23,403 nucleotides of DNA from a virus. Made by a program: the position numbers and the translations under genes. The notes under the pieces are model-generated. The model searched no databases, was not told where the DNA came from, and saw nothing but the letters and a program-made list of their open reading frames with translations. Location of the stretch: positions 1 through 23,403 of the IMG/VR virus record IMGVR_UViG_3300027833_000226. One strand, given 5' to 3'. Positions 15,887-23,403 of the stretch are shown here, one piece after another. Numbering within the stretch: position 1 is the first letter of the stretch; each line of letters starts with the position of its first letter.

Positions 15887-17254
15887 TTAAATTTGAATTA
15901 CGAGTTTAATGTCTTCGGTCTGAGTATCCGAACGAGTAATAGACGCTCGGTTATCAATATATAGTATCTCTCCAGTCATGGTGTCAATCTCTGGGTTTAC
16001 ATATGGGGTTACTGATATATCTAGTACACCAACACCACTATCATTTAATTCTGAAACACCCTCACCCGCAGTGAAGTTTCCGAATCCGGTATCTTCGGTT
16101 TGGTGATACCATATAGCAGAAGAGTCTACTTTATCAATTAAGGCAATATTACCTGAAGTACCACCTACAATTTTGTTATCTGGTGAGAATGTTGCGGTAA
16201 GTGTTGACAAGATTAGTTTCTTCAAACAGATACCTGTAGTTTCTGTGAAAAGAGTTGAACCGGAAGAGTCCATTGGATTCTTCAATAGACCAACCTGTCG
16301 GAAATCGTTACCAACAATAAAGTCGGTTGATTCGTTACCAGTTGGTTTGACGTTCAACATGATTGCAGTAGAACGTAAGTCATCTCTTGGGTCTGCACCT
16401 AGTCCTGATGGACTTCCGATGATTGCACGAACCTTAGCGGGTTTGGTCACACTTGAACCACCACCAGTAACAGTTACGTTTGCAAAAGTGTAACCAGAAC
16501 CCATTGTGTAATTATCAGAACTATCAATGAGAGTAACCTTGGTTACCTGTTGACCAGAGATAGTTGCACCTCCCTTTGCTTTTATTCCACCAACATTTCC
16601 TGTTACCGTGATAGTAGGTGCAGTATCGTAACCTGCTCCACCGGAGTCTACTGCGAAACCAACAATCTGTCCTACAATAGCGGCATCTTGTACTGCCTTC
16701 TGTTCTATGAGTGCAGCGGGAGTATCTTCGTCTGTTACTATAACCTTTTGTATGGGGATATAGTTTGCAGAAATAAACTTATTCGCGTCCAAGGCACCGA
16801 TAGAGTACAAGAACTTCCAGATATAACCATCAGGAGTATCAAAAGGAGTGCCATCAAGATTACCAGTAGGTTGTTGAGTAGACACATTTGCCTGTCCCGC
16901 TTCGTTCCTTCCCTGTTGGATACACATATAAATTTGGTTGTTATCGTTCATCACATAGTATGTCTGAGTAGGATAACCAACCTGTGCATCATCGTATGCA
17001 GAATAGATTGCACCAGATGACCAGTTGTATCTTGGAACACAGAATGTGAGGTCGGATACTTTCTTTGCAGACTGTAATCCGAGACGAAAATTTCTTTCTT
17101 CTCGTGCAGAGTTAACTGGAACAGGTGCCGCATCAGTTTCATTCCAATCTTCAGAGCGACCAATCACCGCATAGTAGTGCGTACCCGAAGAATCTATATC
17201 ATCCTTCAGAGTTTGAATTACTTGCTTTTTAATTGGGTTTGTAATAATCGCCAT
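15887..17254 (-). CDS. 8: gp8-like baseplate wedge protein
   Basis: A 455-aa protein, longer than T4 gp8 (334 aa). Three gp8 signatures occur in order: 'YYAVIGRSEDWN' near residues 27-38 (T4 'ITFGRSEPW'), 'FCVPRYNWSSG' near 71-81 (T4 'IPRRDWG'), and 'PDGYIWKFLYSI' near 141-152 (T4 'GDGYVWEYLFEI'). gp8 is a dimeric wedge component bound to gp7 and gp10. The extra length is in the middle and C-terminal half, which is Gly/Val/Thr-rich with 'GGAGYDTAPTITVTG' and 'GSGYTFANVTVTGGG', a repeated short beta motif. TAGGAA about 8 nt before the ATG is a fair ribosome-binding site. It ends 13 bp before the giant gene. Confidence 0.93.
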   Translation of the reverse strand: MAIITNPIKKQVIQTLKDDIDSSGTHYYAVIGRSEDWNETDAAPVPVNSAREERNFRLGLQSAKKVSDLTFCVPRYNWSSGAIYSAYDDAQVGYPTQTYYVMNDNNQIYMCIQQGRNEAGQANVSTQQPTGNLDGTPFDTPDGYIWKFLYSIGALDANKFISANYIPIQKVIVTDEDTPAALIEQKAVQDAAIVGQIVGFAVDSGGAGYDTAPTITVTGNVGGIKAKGGATISGQQVTKVTLIDSSDNYTMGSGYTFANVTVTGGGSSVTKPAKVRAIIGSPSGLGADPRDDLRSTAIMLNVKPTGNESTDFIVGNDFRQVGLLKNPMDSSGSTLFTETTGICLKKLILSTLTATFSPDNKIVGGTSGNIALIDKVDSSAIWYHQTEDTGFGNFTAGEGVSELNDSGVGVLDISVTPYVNPEIDTMTGEILYIDNRASITRSDTQTEDIKLVIQI

Positions 17255-17274
17255 TATGTCTTGTTCCTATTAAA

Positions 17275-18303
17275 TTACGTGTTATTGATAGTCGCACCAT
17301 TATTGGATACGAGAAACCATTTGCTTGCGGTTGAGTTCCATACAAGAATACAACCATCACCCTGACTGAATTCAAGTTGTTTATTGTTGTTTACACCAAA
17401 TATTTTAGTGGTACTTCCTGCCTGTAAGTTTACTTGACCTGCTCCAATATTACTTAGGTACTTCACTTCACCCATAATAGTACCGTCACTGATAGTTGGA
17501 TTAATCACACTACCAGAGTTGAATACTGTTAATGGTTCTGTCAAATCTATTGCTTCGGTTGCCGCGACATCAGTTCCCTTTTCAAGAACAAGTTTGTTTA
17601 CAATCTGAACAGCACCAGTACCCTTTGCACCAAGGTGTAGACTGATATTAGTATCTGAACCATCAACATCAATAGAAGCGGGTTGACCAGTTGCACTGTT
17701 GGTAATCGTCACAAAGTTAACTGCACTCGCAGTCTTAACAAACTTCAGATATTCATTACTACCACTATCTAATAATAGAGAACCCCCAGCAATACCACCC
17801 AACTTGACATTCTCTAATGTCGGCATGGTAAATGTTTTATTGGTCAATGTCTGAGTATGATTCTCAAATACAAAGGTATCACCTGCACCCAATGCAGGAA
17901 GTGCAATGTTACGATTCGCAGAGATATTACCTACTGTTAGATTATAGGTATGACTTGAATCTGCATCTTTAATCTTTGGTGTTGTTATTGTGGGAACAAG
18001 AATAGTCTTGTTGGTTATGGTCTGAGTCGCAGTGTTTAGAACGAGTGTACCACTCGCATCAGGTATTACGACTGCACGGTCTGCGGTGGGTTCGGCACTT
18101 AGAACAGTCTCGTGATCATCTGCCGCCTGACCTTCAAACTCAACTCCTGCGGCAGTTAATCTTACTGTCGCAGTCGCACTATCACCACCAATGGCAGTGT
18201 ATAGTTGTGCGAAGTTTTCATTTATCTTCTGTGCCGCAACTCGGAGGGTATCACCCGTTCCGTCATTTGCCGCAGTTCCTCTGTTTAGTGTCTGTCGTGC
18301 CAT
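17275..18303 (-). CDS. Fibre-like baseplate protein with gp9/gp10-type N-terminus
   Basis: A 342-aa protein. Residues about 6-41 ('LNRGTAANDGTGDTLR', then 'AAQKINENFAQLYTAIG') match the N-terminal motif of T4 gp10 ('GNVVDDGTGDYLRKGGIKINENFDELY', recalled) and more weakly gp9. This is the trimeric segment that anchors these proteins on the wedge. The body has phage-fibre repeats: 'TQTITNKTI' near 93-101 and 'TQTLTNKTF' near 150-158. The C-terminus ('GDGCILVWNSTASKWFLVSNN') is a short beta domain common at the ends of marine myovirus fibre proteins. There is no enzymatic motif. It has its own late promoter and is followed 20 bp later by gp8. I infer a trimeric baseplate-attached fibre or fibre adaptor; I do not assign it as true gp10 because the remainder is unrelated. 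Confidence 0.8.
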   Translation of the reverse strand: MARQTLNRGTAANDGTGDTLRVAAQKINENFAQLYTAIGGDSATATVRLTAAGVEFEGQAADDHETVLSAEPTADRAVVIPDASGTLVLNTATQTITNKTILVPTITTPKIKDADSSHTYNLTVGNISANRNIALPALGAGDTFVFENHTQTLTNKTFTMPTLENVKLGGIAGGSLLLDSGSNEYLKFVKTASAVNFVTITNSATGQPASIDVDGSDTNISLHLGAKGTGAVQIVNKLVLEKGTDVAATEAIDLTEPLTVFNSGSVINPTISDGTIMGEVKYLSNIGAGQVNLQAGSTTKIFGVNNNKQLEFSQGDGCILVWNSTASKWFLVSNNGATINNT

Positions 18304-18327
18304 TCTATTCAGTCCTGTTGTTCATAC

Positions 18328-18335
18328 TATTTATA
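18328..18335 (-). promoter_or_regulatory. T4-type late promoter box TATAAATA before the gp10-like fibre gene
   Basis: An exact TATAAATA on the minus strand in the 44-bp gap 18304-18347, ending 24 nt before the ATG at 18303. The spacing leaves room for a transcription start and a short leader. This is one of the two best-placed late promoters in the window. Confidence 0.75.
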
Positions 18336-18347
18336 AGAGTTTATAAG

Positions 18348-19346
18348 TTATAATGTGAAACTTTTTATATATTGATCAGAGTCTGCACTCCAAAATTGAT
18401 GTTTGTCTTGATCCATCGTTTCAAACGAGAACGAGTTGCTCAAGTCCATACCATTAGTTCCTACTTCATCTGAATCATCAAATGTGGGTGAACTAGAAAT
18501 CTGTGCTTCTCGTATAGACGAATACTGATTGTTAATAGTCTGTATCTGTTCAAGTGAGAAGTCTTCTACAGAAGTAAGTTCTGCATTGATTCTACTCAAG
18601 ACTCCTGCCGAATCAGTATATAGGTCATCAACAAGGGCAGAAATATCCATGTGTCCAAAGTCTCCAAACGATGCTTCCGAATGAACCGCAATAGGTGGCA
18701 GTGGTGCCGGTATTACCTGTGGTGCGGTTAGTGTATCTGCCACTACTGATACAATCTGAACTTCTGCTCCAACATACATTCCCGCAGGATGAGTAAATAA
18801 TTTATAAGGTACTACCCACTCACTAAATGCTATGTCTGACTTGATTAATAGTGCAAATGTCTGATACAATTTGTTATCGGTAATGTATCTCTGTCCATCA
18901 AGACCTAGAGTAGATTTCTCGTCTCCGATCTTAAATACATTTTCTTTTGTGTAGACAATCTCTGGATCAATAGTAAAGAATGTTCGGAAGAACTGTTGTA
19001 TAGAGTACTTAGTACCCTTAGAACGATACAGAATACTTGAATACTTTGCCGCAGCGCGTTTGTCCGCAAATCCCTCAAAGTAGGATTGTCCCAACAGAAG
19101 TTCGTCTTCAATGTAGGACAACAACTCTAAATCTGTCTGTGTGATATCGCGACTGAGAAACAATTCGTGGATCAATCGTGCGGGTGAATTTTGGACATGT
19201 TCCCCCTCATAGTAATGTTCTAACAGACTAATTAATTTTGGATACTCAGTCTTAAAAAAGTCAGGCAGGACATTATCAATAGCATGACTGGTAAACGCAA
19301 TCTCTCTACGTCCGATATCGGTTAACGTATCATTCTTCTGTGCCAT
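18348..19346 (-). CDS. Wedge protein resembling the C-terminal domain of T4 gp7
   Basis: A 332-aa protein beginning at a TAATG overlap with gp6. Residues about 80-200 contain a run of conserved-looking features: 'YFEGFADKRAAAKYSSILYRSKGT' region, 'SIQQFFRTFF', 'IVYTKENVFKIGDE', and 'WVVPYKLFTHPAGMYVG'. From memory, T4 gp7 (about 1030 aa) has the same series near its end: a 'KRDAVARFFES..YDFYSTKGIEASYKFLFKVLY' stretch followed by a 'RFVHPVGFGF' motif. The position immediately after gp6 is also that of gene 7. I therefore infer that it is the wedge core piece of gp7 without the long N-terminal peripheral domains. The last 130 residues are acidic and Ser-rich ('DSDEVGTNGMDLSNSFSFE') and match nothing I know. 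The assignment needs a profile search. Confidence 0.7.
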   Translation of the reverse strand: MAQKNDTLTDIGRREIAFTSHAIDNVLPDFFKTEYPKLISLLEHYYEGEHVQNSPARLIHELFLSRDITQTDLELLSYIEDELLLGQSYFEGFADKRAAAKYSSILYRSKGTKYSIQQFFRTFFTIDPEIVYTKENVFKIGDEKSTLGLDGQRYITDNKLYQTFALLIKSDIAFSEWVVPYKLFTHPAGMYVGAEVQIVSVVADTLTAPQVIPAPLPPIAVHSEASFGDFGHMDISALVDDLYTDSAGVLSRINAELTSVEDFSLEQIQTINNQYSSIREAQISSSPTFDDSDEVGTNGMDLSNSFSFETMDQDKHQFWSADSDQYIKSFTL

Positions 19347-21178
19347 TAGTTAGTGACTCCAGTGGCAATCTCGCGAATAGAAACAAAGGTGTTGGAGATG
19401 TCTTGTTCTACAATATCTTCTCTGAAAGGGGTCAACGAACTTTCGTTGGCAGGTACAGCACTTACTTTAATGAAATTATTTGCCCCAACAAAGTTATCAA
19501 CCTGTAATCCAACAATTGATACAACATCACCGCTATACGAACCTACGTTATCAACAATCACCTCATTGTCTTCACCATTGAATATTTCTAATTTATTAGT
19601 ATTCAACTTGTTTCTTAGGACACAAGTCTTATTTTTAAACAAGAATTGTGATGATGTTATAATGTAATCAACATCGTCTGGGGATTTTAACGGAACCGCA
19701 AATCGTAGAGTATGATCTTGTAAGACTGTCGGTTGTGGCGTAAACCTTCTCTGAACAAAAGTCTGTGAACGAGATGATAAAATAGCGGGAGATACATTAT
19801 CCACAATGGTTAACAAATTAGAACGTCTGTACGACTGTCCAAACTTACCAGTATTATCTGTGAAGTATTTTGTAATAGCACCCTTTACTTTATTTAGAAT
19901 TGTATTCCTAGACAGTGTTGTCAAACTAGGATTGAATTGGAAAAACGTTCGGGTCTCAATAAAAGTTTTGACTGGATCAGTAAACTTGACAATGAACGAA
20001 GCAACTGCTAATTGTTTTACAAGGTCTTGAATAGCATCTTTTGTATTCTGCTCTACCACCCCGCCTGGCGTGACCTCTGCATTAAAGAGAATTGACAAAA
20101 ATACTGTACCAAATTCTGGTTCAAGTGCCTCTTCACCACCAAATGATTTCATGTCTTTTATCAGTGTGGAGAAATTACGTAGCACCAGTGCAGAGTAATC
20201 TACCGCAGTTACCATTCGGTTCTGAGTTGCATACTGAAAGGGAGCAAACTGTCTAATAGATTCCATAGATTCTTTGGGAGAACCTGCAATAGCATTATCT
20301 ACAGTTGACACCGACACATCATAATTCTGACCCCCAACACTAATTTCTGCCTGTGGTTCAAACACTTTAGCAGAGTTAGATGCACGTCCACTTACCGCAA
20401 GGTAAGATACAGTAACTTTTGAACCAGTCTTAGGTGCCTTACCCAAAGTTGTTCCGTTACCAAAGGACAATTCAAACAATCCATTAGGTGTTTCTTTGAG
20501 AAAGTACAATGTAGAGTTTTCATTAATATTGTTTGCATTAATGATATTTGTGTATGGCAGGAATACAGAAGAAGTCGGGTTTTCATAAACACGAACTATC
20601 GCGGTGCCAGTATCCATAGTATTATCTGGAACGATATAGACTTCGTTGTCTTCGGCACGAGATACTATGAATGTTTTAACTCTTTCAATACCTTCATATA
20701 TCTTAATATTTTTATTAGACGATGCGTCTTTAAATATATACAGACCATCACCATTATCATCAGCAGTTAAATCTTCTTGTGTTTGAAAAACAAATTCTTG
20801 TTCATCTACCGTTGCGTTGAACTTATATCCCGCAGGTATTTGTATGGTAGTTGGTGCTCCAGAAACACCAGACAGATTCAACGTCAGATTGATAATTGCC
20901 TGTGATGATGTCATACTATCGGGAATATAACCAATACCTTCTGAAAGAGATACCAAAGAACTACGCAACTGTGCGGTTCCGAGGAATGATTCGTTCAAGG
21001 CAAAGTTGGCAGTAAGTCCATTGTAATGCGTATTGTACGCAAGAACATCCAAGATATTTGACAGACCAGATGCTTCAAAGTTATAATCCGCAAACTCATC
21101 TTGCTGTGCGAGGTATGTCTTTAAGTTATTCTTGATCGCATCAAAATCTAATGATGTTGATTGTATTGTTGTTGCCAT
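19346..21178 (-). CDS. 6: gp6-like baseplate wedge protein
   Basis: The protein has 610 aa, against about 660 for T4 gp6. It is the J-like wedge protein whose dimers make the continuous inner ring of the baseplate. The N-terminus is diagnostic: 'LDFDAIKNNLKTYLAQQ' near residues 10-26, 'DYNFEASGLSNILDVLAYNTHYN' around 31-53, then 'ANFALNESFLGTAQLRSSL' near 57-75 and 'GYIPDSMTSSQA' near 83-94. The middle and C-terminal parts are beta-rich, as expected of the family. AAGG about 11 nt upstream of the ATG is a plausible ribosome-binding site lying inside the end of gp25. The stop overlaps the next start (TAATG at 19344-19348), so the next product is probably translationally coupled. Confidence 0.93.
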   Translation of the reverse strand: MATTIQSTSLDFDAIKNNLKTYLAQQDEFADYNFEASGLSNILDVLAYNTHYNGLTANFALNESFLGTAQLRSSLVSLSEGIGYIPDSMTSSQAIINLTLNLSGVSGAPTTIQIPAGYKFNATVDEQEFVFQTQEDLTADDNGDGLYIFKDASSNKNIKIYEGIERVKTFIVSRAEDNEVYIVPDNTMDTGTAIVRVYENPTSSVFLPYTNIINANNINENSTLYFLKETPNGLFELSFGNGTTLGKAPKTGSKVTVSYLAVSGRASNSAKVFEPQAEISVGGQNYDVSVSTVDNAIAGSPKESMESIRQFAPFQYATQNRMVTAVDYSALVLRNFSTLIKDMKSFGGEEALEPEFGTVFLSILFNAEVTPGGVVEQNTKDAIQDLVKQLAVASFIVKFTDPVKTFIETRTFFQFNPSLTTLSRNTILNKVKGAITKYFTDNTGKFGQSYRRSNLLTIVDNVSPAILSSRSQTFVQRRFTPQPTVLQDHTLRFAVPLKSPDDVDYIITSSQFLFKNKTCVLRNKLNTNKLEIFNGEDNEVIVDNVGSYSGDVVSIVGLQVDNFVGANNFIKVSAVPANESSLTPFREDIVEQDISNTFVSIREIATGVTN

Positions 21179-21179
21179 T

Positions 21180-21629
21180 TTATCTTAACCTTGCTAGTGT
21201 GGTAGTGAATTCAACTTGCTCTTCCGTATTAACAATTTTGAATTTTAAAATTACGTCTAGGGTGTTTCTATCTGGTTGCAGGGATACCTTAATATCTAGT
21301 ATTTCTGCTCTAGGTTCATATACACCAATACTCTCAATAATACTTCGTCTTACAATAGAAGACCTTCCTCTATCTGCCAACTCAAATAACTGAGATACCA
21401 TGTCCGCACCAAAGTCTGGACGAAAAGGTTTCTCCAAGGAATTGGTCATTATAAGCGTTTTTACTGCTTGTTTAACTGCCCCACTATTCGTCTTCTTGTA
21501 GATGTCTCCACCAGTAGGTTTGGGCGAGAAAGTTAAATCAATATCAGTATAACCTCGTATCCGACTTGCCGTAATGGATGCCGTTTGTAGGTTAGTGTCT
21601 TCTTGTGCGAATGCTCTACGTATTGCCAT
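21180..21629 (-). CDS. 25: gp25-like baseplate wedge protein
   Basis: This is a 149-aa member of the gp25 / GPW family (T4 gp25 is about 132 aa), a small wedge component that, with gp6 and gp53, links the inner baseplate and is thought to help start sheath assembly. The family pattern is clear: 'DLTFSPKPTGGDIYKK' near residues 31-46, 'SLEKPFRPDFGADM' near 64-77 (the usual '.kPf+P.FG' block), and 'YEPRAEI' near 104-110 containing the conserved E-P-R. A beta-rich end follows ('DVILKFKIVN'). No Shine-Dalgarno sequence is visible; a late promoter box lies 5 nt upstream. It is followed after one base by gp6 (TAA-A-ATG), matching the functional gp25-gp6 pairing. Confidence 0.93.
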   Translation of the reverse strand: MAIRRAFAQEDTNLQTASITASRIRGYTDIDLTFSPKPTGGDIYKKTNSGAVKQAVKTLIMTNSLEKPFRPDFGADMVSQLFELADRGRSSIVRRSIIESIGVYEPRAEILDIKVSLQPDRNTLDVILKFKIVNTEEQVEFTTTLARLR

Positions 21630-21634
21630 AGTTC

Positions 21635-21642
21635 TATTTATA
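21635..21642 (-). promoter_or_regulatory. T4-type late promoter box TATAAATA before gp25
   Basis: The minus strand reads TATAAATA, an exact match to the T4 late promoter -10 element recognised by the gp55-type sigma factor. It lies in the 20-bp gap between the 197-aa gene and gp25, and only 5 nt (GAACT) separate it from the gp25 ATG. A transcript from this box would start at or very near the ATG, giving a leaderless or almost leaderless gp25 message. No Shine-Dalgarno sequence is visible before gp25. Confidence 0.6.
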
Positions 21643-21656
21643 TGACTTTTTAGTCA
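21643..21656. repeat. Perfect 5-bp inverted repeat (TGACT-TTTT-AGTCA)
   Basis: The plus strand reads TGACT, four T, AGTCA. The repeat covers the stop codon of the 197-aa gene and abuts the late promoter box at 21635-21642. It could form a very small hairpin in the mRNA, but it is short and A+T-rich, so it may be chance. Confidence 0.35.
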
Positions 21657-22243
21657 CTTTCCTTTATTTCTACTAATTCGTTTCCACTCATTAGTGTGTT
21701 ATTGAAATAAGTTTCCACATCACCATCAAATCTAATATCAAAGGATTCTGGTGTGGTAGGGAACTCTATACCAATCTGTGCGGTAAGACTTCCGTCTGGA
21801 TTGTATTGATCATAATCAAGGTACAGTTTTTTAAATCTGATATAATCTTTCAGATACTCAGCAACATCAAATGTCTTCTCTAGACTAATCTTACCTTCCT
21901 GATCTATCACTTGATAATACACAAGTCTGCCATCAGATTTCTTCTGCATGGTCTTGTTGTTCTCATCAACCTCTCGTGGTTTGTAGAGACCCTCAGACAC
22001 AATCAAACGAATGTCATTGAAATTTTCTGTATTACCATTGATGATTCTCATTGCTTCTGCTTGTAAGTACAGGTGCCGCGCAATTTGCTGTCGTGCCGTA
22101 TTGGTTATAACATGGTTAAATGGTGTCTTGTCTCCATATGAACCAAGAAACTTTGCGATTGTAACGCCAGGACCGAGTTTAGTCGCAGACGTAATCTGCC
22201 CTTGCTTGTTCGGATTGTATACTGGATCAACTAAAATTATCAT
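21650..22243 (-). CDS. Unassigned 197-aa baseplate-region protein
   Basis: The start ATG overlaps the stop of the gp5-like gene by the ATGA arrangement, and the gene ends 20 bp before gp25, so it belongs to the baseplate operon. It is soluble, with no signal peptide or membrane segment. The N-terminal 'TKLGPGVTIAKFLGSYGD', a helix near residues 45-70 and 'IRLIVSEGLYKPR' near 80-92 loosely recall the layout of M15-type peptidase folds ('...I.SGYR...'). The zinc-binding His/Asp/His set of that family is not evident, so any enzymatic role is doubtful. I looked for the aromatic 'GNPxLYW' signature that I recall from gp53 and did not find it, although the length matches T4 gp53 (about 196 aa). It is best regarded as a conserved-looking structural or assembly protein of unknown function. 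Confidence 0.8.
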   Translation of the reverse strand: MIILVDPVYNPNKQGQITSATKLGPGVTIAKFLGSYGDKTPFNHVITNTARQQIARHLYLQAEAMRIINGNTENFNDIRLIVSEGLYKPREVDENNKTMQKKSDGRLVYYQVIDQEGKISLEKTFDVAEYLKDYIRFKKLYLDYDQYNPDGSLTAQIGIEFPTTPESFDIRFDGDVETYFNNTLMSGNELVEIKESD

Positions 22244-23403
22244 GGTGTAAATCTCTTTCCTCTATTCTCAATTGCATTACCAATTGGTTCAAACCCAAAT
22301 CTAGATGATGGGGATTTCTTCACTGTTCTACCAATGGCAGGTGGACTCTTTATTTTATATCTTGAATTTAATCTTTCTTCGGAAACAAGTATATTCCCAA
22401 CCAACTCTCTATTCGTATCACTTCTGAATGCAGAACGAATCTCTTGGGTTGTTGGTACATGGTTGAATACATCCTCATAATCATCACTAAGTAGTGTCTT
22501 AGTTAACAATACATCTCCACCGTCAACCACAACAGTCCTAATTGCATAGTCACCATTCATTACCTGTCCCACTACCCACTGTGATGTTATCTGTGCTTGG
22601 GGTGGTTCTGTGTGACCAGTTGGTAGTGCCATCTCTTCCTTTGCAAGCATAGGTACATGGAAATTTGCCGACAGAATCTTGGGCACTGTAAATGTTGACG
22701 CACCAGTTGCGGCAGTACCCGCAGTCACTGCGGTTAGTGATGCCTTTGCATTTGATGCGTAGTACGATCTCAATGAAAGGTCTGCCTTGTCTGCGTGGTT
22801 TGATTTGATTGCTTCAAGTGCCTTACCATAGAACGAACCATAGAACACCGCACCAGAATTAAATGGAACCGCACCCTCACCACCTTGGAATACGTTACCT
22901 GTGAAGTCCACCATATCACCACCCACGGCACCCCTCTGTCCTAGAACAGAAACATACTTAGCACCAGTAATGTTTGTAACAGGGGCAGACACCGCAAAGG
23001 ATTCCTCACCCGAAACAAAGACTGACGATCCTCCTGCAATTTCTACATTACCCTCAATCGCAGATTTATAATCCAACTTCACTTGATGATTATGTTCACC
23101 AAGAATCACATCGGTTTGAGTACTCATGGTTTTGTTGATCTTACTCTTCTTGACAGTCTCTTCACGATTACCTGTGGTGATCGTTCGGTGATTCTCTAGG
23201 ATGTTCTCTCGTAGACTACCTGCCACATTAAGATTATAGTTACCACCAACATCAACATTATAGTCACCAGTCACCTTCATGTTCAAGTTACCCTGATACA
23301 CGAGATTACCATTACCCTCAATGATAACAGTCTGGTCACCACCAGTCACTTCTACCTTGTTGTTTACAGCAGAGATAATAACAGAACCATCTGCTCTCAT
23401 CTC
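22240..23403 (-). CDS. 5: gp5-like baseplate hub / tail spike protein, C-terminal part (5' end outside window)
   Basis: The frame is open to the window edge: the codon before the ATG at 23400 is GAG, so that Met is probably internal and the true start lies outside. About the first 150 visible residues are short strands rich in V, G, N and T, with repeated 'xGNxNxxVxGDYNVxVGGNYNLNV' character. This is what is seen in the beta-helical C-terminal spike of T4 gp5 and VgrG-type proteins, which form the trimeric needle that pierces the outer membrane. Roughly residues 180-386 form a different, non-repetitive tail with no motif I recognise; T4 gp5 ends soon after its helix, so this is an extension. 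No lysozyme domain is visible in this part. The stop TGA overlaps the next ATG (ATGA at 22240-22243), which suggests translational coupling. The location just before gp25 and gp6 supports a hub or spike role. Identity is inferred from pattern and context. Confidence 0.7.
   Translation of the reverse strand, partial: EMRADGSVIISAVNNKVEVTGGDQTVIIEGNGNLVYQGNLNMKVTGDYNVDVGGNYNLNVAGSLRENILENHRTITTGNREETVKKSKINKTMSTQTDVILGEHNHQVKLDYKSAIEGNVEIAGGSSVFVSGEESFAVSAPVTNITGAKYVSVLGQRGAVGGDMVDFTGNVFQGGEGAVPFNSGAVFYGSFYGKALEAIKSNHADKADLSLRSYYASNAKASLTAVTAGTAATGASTFTVPKILSANFHVPMLAKEEMALPTGHTEPPQAQITSQWVVGQVMNGDYAIRTVVVDGGDVLLTKTLLSDDYEDVFNHVPTTQEIRSAFRSDTNRELVGNILVSEERLNSRYKIKSPPAIGRTVKKSPSSRFGFEPIGNAIENRGKRFTP

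Noticed and set aside
16550-17020. 156-codon open frame on the plus strand
   Set aside because: It lies antisense inside gp8, which has clear family motifs; the product is Cys/Ser/Ile-rich with no recognisable domain, as expected for a chance frame.
21650-22243. gp53 assignment for the 197-aa protein
   Set aside because: The length and location fit, but the aromatic GNPxLYW-type motif that I recall for gp53 is missing.
23398-23400. True start codon of the gp5-like gene at 23400
   Set aside because: The preceding codon in frame (GAG) is sense and the sequence begins in the middle of a beta-helical pattern, so the gene almost surely starts outside the window.

Overview
The window looks like part of the late virion-structure region of a T4-like myovirus from a marine setting, most like cyanophage or SAR11-phage relatives. 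I could not run a search, so host and genus are inferred. Every gene I support lies on the minus strand, packed tightly with short gaps or ATGA/TAATG overlaps, in A+T-rich DNA. T4-type late promoter boxes (TATAAATA) recur. I found no tRNA, integrase, transposon, CRISPR array or convincing hairpin terminator, and no stretch over 300 bases without a gene.

Read in the direction of transcription (from 23403 down to 1), the first block is the baseplate: the 3' part of a gp5-like hub/spike protein (open at the window edge), an unassigned 197-aa protein, gp25, gp6, a short protein resembling only the C-terminal part of T4 gp7, a fibre protein with the gp9/gp10 N-terminal baseplate-binding motif, gp8, and a 1727-aa DUF4815-type structural protein. 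The T4 order 5-6-7-8 is kept, with gp25 and the gp10-like fibre inserted.

The second block is fibre and adhesin genes: a 68-aa coiled-coil protein, a 364-aa protein of about ten 'INEL/INEH' repeats, and two tandem paralogues of 705 and 774 aa. The bodies of these paralogues are almost entirely tetrapeptide repeats of the form x-[G/R]-[N/D/T/A]-[Y/F/R]. In the 774-aa protein the 4-residue frame holds for about 480 residues, with a 12-residue higher-order period over long stretches. This is the most striking signal in the window.

The third block is three overlapping or closely spaced genes: a 149-aa charged helical protein, a GT-A-fold glycosyltransferase with a DAD motif, and a 2-oxoglutarate/Fe(II)-oxygenase-like protein whose first metal motif reads HxN, not HxD. 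Its place between fibre genes suggests that it modifies the fibres or a host-surface or virion sugar.

After a late promoter at 3007-3014 come a 122-aa putative virion protein and the N-terminal 861 codons of a very long repeat-built tail fibre that runs off the left edge. Overall, the genes would build the baseplate wedge and hub, attach several kinds of fibre to it, and possibly decorate them chemically.
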